NCBI GenBank assembly: GCA_002083825.1 | Contig: DAZV01000037.1 | Coordinates: 1 to 64,000, forward strand | DNA: 64,000 nt | Source: Candidatus Sericytochromatia bacterium S15B-MN24 CBMW_12 | Lineage (GTDB): Bacteria > Cyanobacteriota > Sericytochromatia > S15B-MN24 > UBA4093 | Reading direction: 5' to 3' | In this document: positions 10,258 through 21,233 of the stretch, piece after piece | Numbering within the stretch: the stretch's first letter is position 1 | Layout: the number at the start of each line of letters is the position of its first letter | The notes under the pieces: generated by a model | Told to the model about the DNA's origin: nothing | Seen by the model: only the letters and a program-made list of their open reading frames with translations | The model's database searches: none | Position numbers and translations under genes: made by a program

Positions 10258-10662
10258 ATGGCGCGCAAGACCACGACGCCACGCGAGGCGGCTCCCAAGG
10301 CAAGCGGCGAGCTTTCGGTTCGCGAAGCTGGGCGACTGGGGGGAAACAAGGTCAAGGAAAAGTACGGACCCGACTTCTACTCGGAGATCGGGACCAAGGG
10401 GGGCGAATCGGTCCGCCGTGAAGTCGAGACGGGCGGCCTGCCCAAGGACTTCTATTCTCAGATCGGCCAAAAGGGGGGCAATGCAGTCAAGGCCGAGTAT
10501 GGCCCCGAGTTCTACTCGCAGATCGGCCGCAAGGGCGGCAATAAGGTGAAGGAAACGTACGGACCCGAGTTCTACTCGCAAATCGGGACCAAGGGCGGAA
10601 ACAAGGTACGTGACCTGATCAATGCGGGAAAGGCCCAGCTTGAGGGCCGCAAGGAGAAATAG
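10258..10662 (+). CDS. KGG-repeat stress protein (GsiB-like), four repeat units
   Basis: Repeats of ~20 aa, e.g. KGGNAVKAEYGPEFYSQIGR; four FYS(E/Q)IG units; RBS ggagg. Confidence 0.9.
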   Translation: MARKTTTPREAAPKASGELSVREAGRLGGNKVKEKYGPDFYSEIGTKGGESVRREVETGGLPKDFYSQIGQKGGNAVKAEYGPEFYSQIGRKGGNKVKETYGPEFYSQIGTKGGNKVRDLINAGKAQLEGRKEK

Positions 10663-10740
10663 GCGAAGCGTCCTCCGAACGGCCTCGGGCATCCGGGGCT
10701 TTCAGACCGGGGGCATCTGAAAGGAAAGGCGAGGTTCCCA

Positions 10741-11061
10741 ATGCCTGAGAAGAAGAAACGGGATATCGAGAAACCGAAACAAGGCGACATGACCGTTCGC
10801 GAAGCCGGACACCTCGGCGGCGAGAAGGTCAAGGAGAAATACGGACCCGAGTTCTACTCGGAAATCGGCCAAAAAGGCGGCGAGAAAACCGCCGAGACCC
10901 ACGGCCGCGAGTTCTACCAGGAGATCGGCCACAAGGGCGGCGAGACCGTCAAGGAGAAGTACGGCCCCGAGTTCTACTCGGAAATCGGCCACGAAGGCGG
11001 CCAGAAGGTCAAGGATCTGATCGAGAAGGGGAAAAAAGTCGAAGAAGAAGAAAAACAGTAG
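10741..11061 (+). CDS. KGG-repeat stress protein (GsiB-like), three repeat units
   Basis: MTVREAGHLGGEKVKEKYGPEFYSEIGQKGG...; three FY(S/Q)EIG units. Confidence 0.9.
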   Translation: MPEKKKRDIEKPKQGDMTVREAGHLGGEKVKEKYGPEFYSEIGQKGGEKTAETHGREFYQEIGHKGGETVKEKYGPEFYSEIGHEGGQKVKDLIEKGKKVEEEEKQ

Positions 11062-11082
11062 CTCCCTGGAAAGGAGATCTTC

Positions 11083-11316
11083 ATGGCGAAGCAACCAGAG
11101 AACACGGGCGGCATGTCCGTCCGCGAAGCCGGCCGAAAGGGCGGCAATGCCGTAAAACAGAAATACGGCCCGGAGTTCTACTCCGAAATCGGCCAAAAAG
11201 GCGGCGAGGCGGTCCTACGCGAGCGCGGCCCCGAGTTCTTCTCCGAGATCGGCCACAAGGGCGGTCAGCGCGTGAAGGAACTCATCGAGGAGGGCAAACG
11301 CCGGACCACGAAGTAG
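11083..11316 (+). CDS. KGG-repeat stress protein (GsiB-like), two repeat units
   Basis: MSVREAGRKGGNAVKQKYGPEFYSEIGQKGGEAVLRERGPEFFSEIGHKGG; RBS aaggagat. Confidence 0.9.
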   Translation: MAKQPENTGGMSVREAGRKGGNAVKQKYGPEFYSEIGQKGGEAVLRERGPEFFSEIGHKGGQRVKELIEEGKRRTTK

Positions 11317-11328
11317 CGTTCAGACCGA

Positions 11329-11358
11329 GAGGCCGGGATCCATGCGGATCCCGGCCTC
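11329..11358 (+). terminator. Hairpin downstream of KGG-repeat operon
   Basis: GAGGCCGGGATCC-atgc-GGATCCCGGCCTC, perfect 13-bp stem; no clear T-tract. Confidence 0.5.
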
Positions 11359-11547
11359 CGATCGTCGGCGAAAAGCTGACCCCGTTTCGCCCGCCCTTGC
11401 CCAGCGCCTTGACCTTCCGAATCCAAGCCGTTCGCAAGCCGACCAGGAGCGAGAAACGGCGTAGACCTGCGGTTCCCGGGATGATAAAATCTGGTAAGCA
11501 ACCCTTTCCGGCCCCGCCGGCCATGTCCAAGAAGGAAGCCAAGCCGC

Positions 11548-13482
11548 ATGTCCACGTCCGTCAAAGATTCCGCGGAGGCCTCCGCCGGCCCCGAACGGGA
11601 GCTGACGCCGCAAGAGCGCGAGCTCGAGTGGTATCACACCGTCTACAAGGGCGACACCATGCCCCAGCTCACCGTCCGTTCCGTCGTTATGGGCGGCGTC
11701 CTGGGCGGCGTCATGTCGCTCTCCAATCTCTACGTGGGACTCAAGACCGGTTGGGGACTCGGAGTCGCCATCACCGCCTGCATCCTCTCCTACGCCATCT
11801 GGACGAGCTTCCGGAAAATCGGCCTGGTCAAGACGGACATGTCCATCCTCGAGAACAATTCCATGCAGTCGACCGCCTCGTCGGCGGGCTACTCGACCGG
11901 GGGCACCATGACCTCGGCGATCGCTGCCTACCTGCTGGTCACCCAGGCCCACCTCGACTTCGGAACCCTCATGGCGTGGACCTTCTTCCTCGCCATGCTC
12001 GGCGTCATGCTGGCCATCCCCATGAAGCGTCAGATGATCAACATCGAGCAGCTCCGCTTCCCCTCGGGCACGGCGGCCGCGGCCACCCTCAAGAGCCTTC
12101 ATGCCAAGGGCACCGAGGCAGTGACCCAGGCCCGCATGCTGTTCTGGGCCATGGGAGTCGGCGCCATCGTCGCCTGGTTCCGCGACGGCATGGCCTGGCT
12201 GGGTAGCCGCCTGGCCGACCCCGCCATGTTCAAGGACCTCCCCATCTTCGCTCTCCCCTCCGCCCTCAAGGGCTTCATCGAGCGGCTCACCATTCCGGCG
12301 CTCATCGAGTTCCCCGGTCTGAAAATCGCCGGCCAGCCCCTCATCAAGTGGACCATCGCCTTCGAAGCCTCCCTCATCATGATCGCCGCCGGCGCCCTCA
12401 TGGGCTGGAAGGTCGGCTGGAGCTTGCTCCTGGGCGCCGTCATCAACTACGGCATCGCCGCCCCCTACATCTGGGAGCGCTTCCCGGGAGCCATCACCGC
12501 CCTCAGCTACCGGGGCATCGTCAACTGGAGCCTCTGGGCCGGCGCCTCCCTGATGGTCACCTCAGGCTTGCTGGCCTTCGCCATGCAGTGGAAGACCATC
12601 GTTCGCGCGCTGAAGCCCCGCAGGTCTGCCGACGGCAAGGCCGAGATCGACCCGCTGGCGGCCATCGAGGTTCCCTCGAGCTGGTTCTGGGGCGGCACGG
12701 CGTTTGCGGCCCTCGGCGTCATGACCATCATGCACTTCGCCTTCCACGTCTCGCCATGGATGAGCATCATCGCGGTCATCATGACCTTCTTCCTCTCCCT
12801 GGTCGCCTGCCGAGCCACGGGTGAAACCGACACCACCCCCATCGGCGCCATGGGCAAGATCACCCAGCTCACCTACGGCATGCTCGCTCCGGCCAGCATG
12901 GTCACCAACCTCATGACGGCCTGCGTGACGGCTGGTGCGGCTGGCTCTGCCGCCGACCTCCTCACCGACCTCAAGAGCGGCTACCTCCTGGGCGCCAACC
13001 CCCGCAAGCAGTTCCTGGCCCAGTTCGCCGGCATCTTCGTCGGTACCGCCGTGGTCGTGCCGATGTTCTACGTCCTGGTCCCCACCGCGGACATTCTCGG
13101 CTCGGACAAGTTCCCCGCACCCTCGGCGCAGGTCTGGGCGAGCGTCGCCCAGTTGCTCAGCAACGGTGTCGACAGCCTGCATCCCGCGGCCCGCGCCGGC
13201 CTGCTGATCGGCGGTCTGATCGGGATCCTGCTGCCCTTGCTCGATAAGTTCGCCCCCGCCAAGGTCAAGCCCTTCATTCCCTCGGCGATGGGCCTGGGCC
13301 TCGCGCTCGTCATCCCTGCCTGGAACGCCATCTCGATGTTCCTGGGCGCCCTGATCGTCCTCGTCTGGGAGCGGTTCAGCCCTCGGACCGCGGCGCTCTG
13401 CATCATCGCGATCGCCTCGGGAATCATTGCCGGCGAGAGCCTCATGGGAGTCGCCGTGGCGCTCCTGGGAGTCCTTCCCTAG
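11548..13482 (+). CDS. OPT family oligopeptide transporter
   Basis: 644 aa multi-TM; LTVRSVVMGGVLGGVMSLSNLYVGLKTGWGLGVAITA and IPMKRQMINIEQLRFPSGTAAAATLKSLH motifs. Confidence 0.9.
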   Translation: MSTSVKDSAEASAGPERELTPQERELEWYHTVYKGDTMPQLTVRSVVMGGVLGGVMSLSNLYVGLKTGWGLGVAITACILSYAIWTSFRKIGLVKTDMSILENNSMQSTASSAGYSTGGTMTSAIAAYLLVTQAHLDFGTLMAWTFFLAMLGVMLAIPMKRQMINIEQLRFPSGTAAAATLKSLHAKGTEAVTQARMLFWAMGVGAIVAWFRDGMAWLGSRLADPAMFKDLPIFALPSALKGFIERLTIPALIEFPGLKIAGQPLIKWTIAFEASLIMIAAGALMGWKVGWSLLLGAVINYGIAAPYIWERFPGAITALSYRGIVNWSLWAGASLMVTSGLLAFAMQWKTIVRALKPRRSADGKAEIDPLAAIEVPSSWFWGGTAFAALGVMTIMHFAFHVSPWMSIIAVIMTFFLSLVACRATGETDTTPIGAMGKITQLTYGMLAPASMVTNLMTACVTAGAAGSAADLLTDLKSGYLLGANPRKQFLAQFAGIFVGTAVVVPMFYVLVPTADILGSDKFPAPSAQVWASVAQLLSNGVDSLHPAARAGLLIGGLIGILLPLLDKFAPAKVKPFIPSAMGLGLALVIPAWNAISMFLGALIVLVWERFSPRTAALCIIAIASGIIAGESLMGVAVALLGVLP

Positions 13483-13543
13483 CGCCTGCGGCCGTTTCGA
13501 GAAAGACGTTTTTGCTCTGAAGCGACCACCGGCAACTCGGAAT

Positions 13544-13582
13544 CAGGTCCCGCTCACCTCGCGTGAACGGGACCTGGTTTTA
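13544..13582 (+). terminator. Rho-independent terminator after OPT transporter gene
   Basis: CAGGTCCCGCTCAC-ctcgc-GTGAACGGGACCTG (13/14 plus wobble) followed by gtttta. Confidence 0.75.
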
Positions 13583-13606
13583 TCAGGTCACTGAACGGAA
13601 AGCGCA

Positions 13607-14488
13607 TCAAAGTGAGATCTCAAGCACTCCAATGGATCGCTTTCCATCCTTGATCGGCCCATGAACATACAGTAGACCGTCTCGGCCTACGGCAAAGTCC
13701 TCAACCAGATTGATGGGTTCGGAATTCATTCGAAGCTCATCCCGATTCCAGAATCGAATGAGCTCACCATGAGTTGAAAAGACATAAATCCGTTCAAGGG
13801 TTGACGCCCAGATGTTGCCGACCGGGTCAAAGCGAACGTGGCAAAGGCCTTCCTTTTCGAACGAGTAGTGCCCATTTGCATGAGTCACACCGTCCATATG
13901 AAACAACAACTTTCCGTCGAAAGAATACTTATACAATCGATCGACAGGGAATCCCCCGAGAACGAACGTATTCTCGAAAGTTGCAACCGACGAGGGAAGG
14001 CTGAGAGGATAATCCCAAAAGGGCTCATCGACATCGTCAGGACAAGCGATCTCGAAGTCGCTCAGATTACATTCATCATGTTTGCAATATCTGATCACGC
14101 GCCCGTTGCCGTCTACCATGTAGAAGAAGAGCGAACAAGCTGCGATCACCCCCCCTTCCGGAGTCACCGAGAAGTCCTTCCTAAATCTGTAATCTGGCCC
14201 AATAACGGCAAACTCGCTCGTTATATGCGTCTTCGTATTGAAGCGCCATAATTGAGAGTCCAGGTAGAGATACAAATTGTCTTGAGCATCCGCCGCAACG
14301 ACCTCGAGGTAGCGTGGAATGAGATCCTCGTGGATTCGAATAACCGTCGCTGGCGGCAGAAGCTCGCCGCATTTCTCGTCGGCGACGAAAACCACGTCGT
14401 TAGGTCCCCGGATGAACTTTGGGTAGTACTGATCGGCTTCGCTGTATCCACACCAAACGACTCTCGGCGGCATTTGTCCTCCCTTCAT
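13607..14488 (-). CDS. Hypothetical protein, beta-propeller-like, low-GC gene
   Basis: 293-aa ORF with repeated DxxGNIWAST/GRDGLLYVHG/DAQDNLYLYL blade-like motifs; visibly lower GC than neighbours. Confidence 0.7.
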   Translation of the reverse strand: MKGGQMPPRVVWCGYSEADQYYPKFIRGPNDVVFVADEKCGELLPPATVIRIHEDLIPRYLEVVAADAQDNLYLYLDSQLWRFNTKTHITSEFAVIGPDYRFRKDFSVTPEGGVIAACSLFFYMVDGNGRVIRYCKHDECNLSDFEIACPDDVDEPFWDYPLSLPSSVATFENTFVLGGFPVDRLYKYSFDGKLLFHMDGVTHANGHYSFEKEGLCHVRFDPVGNIWASTLERIYVFSTHGELIRFWNRDELRMNSEPINLVEDFAVGRDGLLYVHGPIKDGKRSIGVLEISL

Positions 14489-14569
14489 CCGAAGCGACTC
14501 GCCCGGGCATCAAAAGCCCAGAAAAAGAGCGGGCTGCGTACGTGCAACCCGCCCCGAAGGCAAATCCGA

Positions 14570-15478
14570 CTACTGCTTGAGCTTGGGATCCAGGGCGTCT
14601 CGCAGGCCGTCGCCCACGAAGTTGATGCTCGCCACCGTCAGGAAGATCAGCAATCCCGGGTAGAACGCCAGCCAGGGAGTGGAAATCATGTACTGCTGGG
14701 CGTCGGTCAGCATGTTCCCCCAGGACGGCGTCGGCGGCTGAATCCCGAAGCCCAGGAAGGAGAGCGCCGACTCCAGCATGATGGCGTCAGCCACCCCCAG
14801 GGTGGCCGCCACGAAGATGGGAGCCAGGGCGTTGGGCAGCATGTGCCGGAGCATGATCCAGATCGACGAGGCCCCTTGCGCATGGGAAGCCTCGATGAAC
14901 TCCTGGTTGCGCAGGGCCAGGAACTCGCCTCGGACCAGGCGCGCCACGCCCATCCAACTGGTCGCGCCGAGGATGAGCACGATGATGGCAAGGTCCTTGC
15001 CCAGGAACTTCATCATGACCATCAGGAGCATGAGGATGGGAATCGAAAGGAAAACGTCGGTCACGCGCATGCCGGCCGTATCCACCCACTTGCCGAAGTA
15101 GCCGGCAAGTCCGCCCACGATGGTGCCGATCACGAGCCCGAGCAGGGCGACCGAAAGGCCCACCGAGAGGGAGATGCGCCCCGCGTGCATCAGACGGGTG
15201 AAGATATCCCGTCCCAGTTCGTCGGTGCCCAGCAGATGCGTCAGGGACGGCCACTGCTGGTTCGAGTGGGGGAGATCGATGCCGTCGAAGGTGTACGGCG
15301 AGAGCAAGGGCCCCACGAAGGACATGAGCACGAGCCCGAGCAGGGCAAAGGCCCCGATGACGGCCATGCGGTGCCGCAGGAAGCGGCGCAAGACCATGCG
15401 CCAGTAAGGCTGGGGGGGATCCGCGAACTCCGCTGTGGGGCGATCCGCCGCGGCCGAGGTCGAGACTTGCGTGGACAT
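14570..15478 (-). CDS. dppC: Dipeptide ABC transporter permease (DppC family)
   Basis: HLLGTDELGRDIFTRLMHAGRISLSVG; SALSFLGFGIQPPTPSWGNMLTDAQQYM. Confidence 0.95.
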   Translation of the reverse strand: MSTQVSTSAAADRPTAEFADPPQPYWRMVLRRFLRHRMAVIGAFALLGLVLMSFVGPLLSPYTFDGIDLPHSNQQWPSLTHLLGTDELGRDIFTRLMHAGRISLSVGLSVALLGLVIGTIVGGLAGYFGKWVDTAGMRVTDVFLSIPILMLLMVMMKFLGKDLAIIVLILGATSWMGVARLVRGEFLALRNQEFIEASHAQGASSIWIMLRHMLPNALAPIFVAATLGVADAIMLESALSFLGFGIQPPTPSWGNMLTDAQQYMISTPWLAFYPGLLIFLTVASINFVGDGLRDALDPKLKQ

Positions 15479-15486
15479 GAACCCTC

Positions 15487-16440
15487 CTAGCTGAGTCGGA
15501 TGCGCGGATCCAAGAGCGCGTAGATCATGTCCGCCAGCAGGTTACCGATGACCACCAGGCTGGCGGAAATGGTCAGAATCGCCATCAGGACGGGATAATC
15601 GCTCTTGGTGAGGGCGTCGAAGAAGAGGCGCCCGACCCCCGGCCAGGTGAAGATGGTCTCGGTCATGATGGCTCCCGCGAACAAGGAAGGAAGCGAAAGA
15701 GCCACCACCGTGACGACCGGGATCAGGCCGTTGCGAAGCCCGTGCTTGACGATGACGGCCCACTCGCCGAGGCCCTTGGCCCGGGCGGTGCGGATATACT
15801 CCTGCCGCACGACCTCCAGCATGCTGGAACGCGTGTAGCGGCTCCAGGATGCAATTTGCAGAATACTCAACATGGAGGCGGGCAGGATCAGGTGGGAGAG
15901 AACGTTGAGGGGATTGCCCTCTTGCCCGTAATCCGAGAAGCCGCCGGCAGGTAGCCACTGGAGGGTGGACGCGAAGATGATCATCAGGACGATTCCGAAC
16001 CAGAACGGCGGCAGCGAGTAGCCGATGAACGCCAGGGTGGTCACGCTGTAATCGAACTTCGAGTACTGTTTGATGGCCGAGAGGACCCCGAGCACGACGC
16101 CTATCAGGAGCGAGAAGCCCATGGCCACGGACATGAGAAGGAGCGTGGCGGGCAGGCGTTCGCCGATCATCTCCATGACCGCGCGGCCGGTGAAGAGGGA
16201 ATGCCCGAAGTTGAGTTGCGCGACCTCCTTGAGCCAGTAGAGGTACTGGACGACCGGAGGCTTGTCGAGTCCCATGGCCACCTTGATGGCCTCCAGGTCC
16301 TCGGCGCGGAGGTGGGGGTTCTCGCCGTAGACGGCAAGGGGACCGCCCGGGGCCAGCTGCATGAGCGAGAAGACCACGGCGGTGATGACGAGAAGAAGGG
16401 GAATGGCACCCAGGAGGCGCCGGATAACGTACGATCCCAT
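15487..16440 (-). CDS. dppB: Dipeptide ABC transporter permease (DppB family)
   Basis: MGSYVIRRLLGAIPLLLVITAVVFSLMQLAPGGP; EYIRTARAKGLGEWAVIVKHGLRNGLIPVVT. Confidence 0.95.
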   Translation of the reverse strand: MGSYVIRRLLGAIPLLLVITAVVFSLMQLAPGGPLAVYGENPHLRAEDLEAIKVAMGLDKPPVVQYLYWLKEVAQLNFGHSLFTGRAVMEMIGERLPATLLLMSVAMGFSLLIGVVLGVLSAIKQYSKFDYSVTTLAFIGYSLPPFWFGIVLMIIFASTLQWLPAGGFSDYGQEGNPLNVLSHLILPASMLSILQIASWSRYTRSSMLEVVRQEYIRTARAKGLGEWAVIVKHGLRNGLIPVVTVVALSLPSLFAGAIMTETIFTWPGVGRLFFDALTKSDYPVLMAILTISASLVVIGNLLADMIYALLDPRIRLS

Positions 16441-16443
16441 TGC

Positions 16444-18081
16444 TTACTCCGTTAACTGCCATTCATGTGCGTTCCAGAAGTTGCTGTTGGCCGCGCCGCT
16501 CGGCTTGAAGTTGAGAAGCTTGGCGGAGGCGACGTCGAGGTTGGTCCACCAGAGCAGCGGAATCATCGGGACGTCCTCGGCGAGGATGGCCTGCGCGCGC
16601 TGGTAGATCCGCTTGCGCTCCTCGCGATCCAGCGAGACCAGGCCCGCTTCCAGCAGGCGATCCATCTCGGCGTTCTTCCAGCGAACCTGGTTTTGCCCGT
16701 TGGGCGGCATCGCCTTGGAGTGCCAGAGGTAGATGTTGTTGGGATCCACGTTCGAGACCCAGGCGTAGAGCGACATGTCGAACTTGCCGCCCCGGAGGTG
16801 GCCATCGGGATAGGGCCCGAAGAGGATGGCGCCGGGGTAGTTGTCGATGGTGAGATCGATGCCGACCTGCTTCATGTAGTGCTGAACGAGCAGCTCGGTC
16901 AGCTCCCGGGGCTTGCGCCCAGCCGTCGAGGAAATCTTCACGGCGAAGCGCAGGCCGTCCTTGACCCGGACGCCGTCGCTTCCGACCTTCCATCCGGCCT
17001 CGTCGAGAAGGGCCTTGGCCTTTTCGGGATCGAAGGGGTAGCGGTTCTCGACCTCGGGATTGTAGTGGTAGTTGAGCGGACTCTTGTCCGACCAAGCTTC
17101 CAGCCAGAGTCCCTTGAAGATGTACTGGGAGATTTCCTTCTTGTTGATGGCGTGGGCGATCGCCTGCCGCACCCGGCGGTCCTGGAAGTAAGGCTTTTCC
17201 AGGTTGAGGTCGATATGCTCGTAGGTGGCGGCGGGCGTCTCGTAGATCGTCATTCCATGCAAGCTTTTCAGCGCCTGGTACTGCGTGATGGCCGCATGCT
17301 GGTAGAGATGCAGGCCCCCGCTCTTCAACTGCACGAAGGCCGAGTTCTCGTCGGGGATGAACTTGTAGATGATCCGATCGAGGTGGGGCTTGCCGCGCCA
17401 GTAGTCGGGATTGGCCGTCACGGTGATGGAGTCGCCGGACTTCCAGCTCTCGAACTTGAAGGGTCCCGTGCCCACGGGGGCGCGGTTGAAGGGATCCTTG
17501 TTGAGATCCTTGGAGTGCTCGAGAAGGTGCTTGGGAATCAGCTTGTCGTACATCTCGACGTAGGGAGCGTAGAGCTGGTCGAAGTGAATTCGCACGGTAT
17601 GCGGATTGACTATCTCGACGCGGGAGACCTTGTCGTAGCCTTCACGGCTCACGACCTTGACCTTGGTGTTCATGTAGACCGCATGGGTGAAGGCCACGTC
17701 ATCGGCCGTGAACGGGTGGCCGTCGTGCCAGCGCACGCCCTTGCGAAGCTTGTAGGTGACGACCATGCCCTTGCCCACCCGCTTGACTCCGCCGTTCTCC
17801 AAAGTGGGGACTTCCTCGGCGAGGTCGGGGATGTACTTCAGCTCGTTGTCATAGGTGACGAGGCTGCTCAAGATGGGCGTGACCACGTCGGTGGTGGCCA
17901 GCATGCTGGAGATGACCTTGTTGAGGGCATCGGGTTCCTGCTGCTCCTGGACGATGACCGTCCCGCCTTCGATGGGTTTGCCGGGGGCCGAAACGACCGG
18001 GTGCTCTCCTTGCGGAGAGCACCCGGTAAGCAAGACGGCAGCAACGACGGAAGCGACGAAAATGCTCTGATTCTGCTTCAT
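16444..18081 (-). CDS. Peptide ABC transporter substrate-binding lipoprotein (SBP_bac_5)
   Basis: Lipobox VLLTGCSPQ; KGVRWHDGHPFTADDVAFTHAVYMN; FNRAPVGTGPFKFESW. Confidence 0.95.
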   Translation of the reverse strand: MKQNQSIFVASVVAAVLLTGCSPQGEHPVVSAPGKPIEGGTVIVQEQQEPDALNKVISSMLATTDVVTPILSSLVTYDNELKYIPDLAEEVPTLENGGVKRVGKGMVVTYKLRKGVRWHDGHPFTADDVAFTHAVYMNTKVKVVSREGYDKVSRVEIVNPHTVRIHFDQLYAPYVEMYDKLIPKHLLEHSKDLNKDPFNRAPVGTGPFKFESWKSGDSITVTANPDYWRGKPHLDRIIYKFIPDENSAFVQLKSGGLHLYQHAAITQYQALKSLHGMTIYETPAATYEHIDLNLEKPYFQDRRVRQAIAHAINKKEISQYIFKGLWLEAWSDKSPLNYHYNPEVENRYPFDPEKAKALLDEAGWKVGSDGVRVKDGLRFAVKISSTAGRKPRELTELLVQHYMKQVGIDLTIDNYPGAILFGPYPDGHLRGGKFDMSLYAWVSNVDPNNIYLWHSKAMPPNGQNQVRWKNAEMDRLLEAGLVSLDREERKRIYQRAQAILAEDVPMIPLLWWTNLDVASAKLLNFKPSGAANSNFWNAHEWQLTE

Positions 18082-18096
18082 CTTTGCGCCCCAGAC

Positions 18097-19128
<1,032 letters not shown>

Positions 19129-20103
19129 TTACTTGGACTCCTTCGTCAACCAGCAGCGCACGAGGTGGCCTTGCTCGACCGTATCGAGGGCGGGAACCTC
19201 CCGGCACTTTGCCATGTAGTGCTTGCAGCGGGGACCGAACGAGCAGCCCTGCGGCAACTTGGCCAGATTGGGTGGCTGTCCTTCGATGGGCTGTAGCCGT
19301 TCCTTGCGCTCGCCGAGCTTGGGAATCGAGTTGAGCAAGCCCTGGGTGTAGGGATGCTTGGGGTTTCTGAAGAGCGTGTGGACGTCGGAGTACTCGACGA
19401 CCTTGCCGGCGTACATGACCGCCACGAAGTCGCACATCTCGGCCACCACTCCCATGTCGTGGGTGATGAGCACGATGGCGGAGTTGCGCTCGTCGCGAAT
19501 TTCGCGCATGAGGTCCAGGATCTGGGCCTGAATCGTGACGTCGAGGGCCGTGGTCGGCTCGTCGGCAATCAGGAGATCGGGCTCGCAGGAGAGCGCCATC
19601 GCGATGATGGCGCGCTGGCGCATGCCGCCCGAGAACTGGTGGGGGTAATCATCCACCCGCGACTCGGGGCTGGGGATGCCCACCGCGGCGAGCATGGCGA
19701 TGGCCTTCTGGCGCGCATCGGCCTTGCCGAGCTTCTGGTGGAGGATGATGGCTTCCATGATCTGCTCGCCGATGGTCAGGACCGGGTTGAGCGACGTCAT
19801 GGGGTCCTGAGAGATCAGGGCGATCCGGTTGCCCCGGATCTCGCGCATCTCGTTCTCGCTGAGATTGAGAAGATTCTTGCCTTGGAAAAGGATCTGACCG
19901 CCGACGATCTTGCCCTGCGGCTGGGCCACGAGACGCATGATGGAGAGCGAGGTAATGCTCTTCCCGCAGCCGGATTCACCGACGATGCCCAGGATCTGGC
20001 CCTTCTGGACCTCGAAGTCGACCCCATCTACCGCCTTGACGATGCCTTCTTCGGTGGTGAAGTGGGTCTGCAACCCCGAAACCTTGAGCAACGCTTCTGC
20101 CAC
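19129..20103 (-). CDS. dppD: Peptide ABC transporter ATP-binding protein (DppD/OppD)
   Basis: Walker [13 protein letters not shown]; signature [15 protein letters not shown]; Walker [14 protein letters not shown]-terminal Cys-rich oligo_HPY region. Confidence 0.95.
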   Translation of the reverse strand: MAEALLKVSGLQTHFTTEEGIVKAVDGVDFEVQKGQILGIVGESGCGKSITSLSIMRLVAQPQGKIVGGQILFQGKNLLNLSENEMREIRGNRIALISQDPMTSLNPVLTIGEQIMEAIILHQKLGKADARQKAIAMLAAVGIPSPESRVDDYPHQFSGGMRQRAIIAMALSCEPDLLIADEPTTALDVTIQAQILDLMREIRDERNSAIVLITHDMGVVAEMCDFVAVMYAGKVVEYSDVHTLFRNPKHPYTQGLLNSIPKLGERKERLQPIEGQPPNLAKLPQGCSFGPRCKHYMAKCREVPALDTVEQGHLVRCWLTKESK

Positions 20104-20352
20104 GGATCCTCCTCAGAACACGCCCTGGGGCGCCGGTACGATCACCTTTTCATTAGAGCAAGCTCGTTTCTTCAGGACAGCGAGAGATGGAAATACGCCC
20201 CATGATCCCTCACGGCGTTCTCTCGCTGCCTTAATCAACAGCCGCTGGCGCTAAATGGCCGCAATGGGCACTCATATAGCGAAAAAGGGGGAAGATCAAC
20301 TCTTCCCTCCCGGAAACGTTAACATACTGCCCCCTCCCTGTCCAGTGGAGGC

Positions 20353-20414
20353 GGGGCTTTGCGGCATCCGTCCCCGGAAGCGCCGCGGCGTTATCAGTTT
20401 CGCCGCAAAACCCC
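20353..20414 (-). terminator. Possible structured terminator downstream of WYL-domain gene
   Basis: GGGGCTTTGCGGC ... GCCGCAAAACCCC (12/13) enclosing palindrome CGCCGCGGCG. Confidence 0.35.
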
Positions 20415-20435
20415 ATCCTTCAGGCGCGGGGAGTG

Positions 20436-21017
20436 TCAACCTTCCTCCTCGTCGTCATCGAGATCGAAGTACTCCTCGAGGGAAAACGCCTGAGGGGGTT
20501 CGAAGGCGTAGGGCGTGAGCGTGGCTTCCTTGATCCGATCCACGCGGAATACCCGCATGTCCTCGCGCAGGTGACAGTAGGCCACCATCCAGAGGAGATT
20601 CCCCTCCGGCTTGAGCCCGTAGGGGTCGACCCGCCGGGTCGTGAACTCCTCGCGGGTCATCGAGTAGTAGTTGATCTCGACCGAGAGGCTCTCGGCCAGA
20701 CCTTCCTCGATCACGGGACGGGTTTCCGTGATCGAGTACATCGGCAGGGGATGCGAGGAATCCGCCGTGATGGCCTGCAGGGGATCCACCGAGGCCATCA
20801 CGATGTCATCGACGATCTCGTCGGTCATCGCCACCAGATCGGTCGGAATCGCTCCGCTGAGCTTGCTCATCAAGCCCGACATGAGCTGCTCCTGCGACTT
20901 CCCATTGAACTCGATCGCCTCGACCATCTCGTCGAGAAGCTTCAGCCCCACCAAGAGGAGCACCGCCTCGTCCATCGAGAGACGAAGCGGGAGCTTTGAG
21001 GGTTCTTGCAAACGCAT
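20436..21017 (-). CDS. WYL-domain protein lacking an evident HTH
   Basis: RRVDPYGLKPEGNLLWMVAYCHLREDMRVFRVDRI matches the WYL core; 193 aa total. Confidence 0.75.
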   Translation of the reverse strand: MRLQEPSKLPLRLSMDEAVLLLVGLKLLDEMVEAIEFNGKSQEQLMSGLMSKLSGAIPTDLVAMTDEIVDDIVMASVDPLQAITADSSHPLPMYSITETRPVIEEGLAESLSVEINYYSMTREEFTTRRVDPYGLKPEGNLLWMVAYCHLREDMRVFRVDRIKEATLTPYAFEPPQAFSLEEYFDLDDDEEEG

Positions 21018-21233
21018 CTCCTCTCGGAATCAAAGCGGCACGGGAAGCGGATTTGAGCCTTGCCATGGTCGGATAGGCTTGATTACCCGGTCATCTTACG
21101 GGGACGGGTCCCATCTGTCAAACGCATCCGAGCCCCGGCCCCACGGTCCTTCCTCAGAGATTCGAGCAAGCGCCCCATGGGTATGAAGCCCTCGTTCACC
21201 GAGGGAAAGATTGCACGCTGAGGGGTCCGAATC

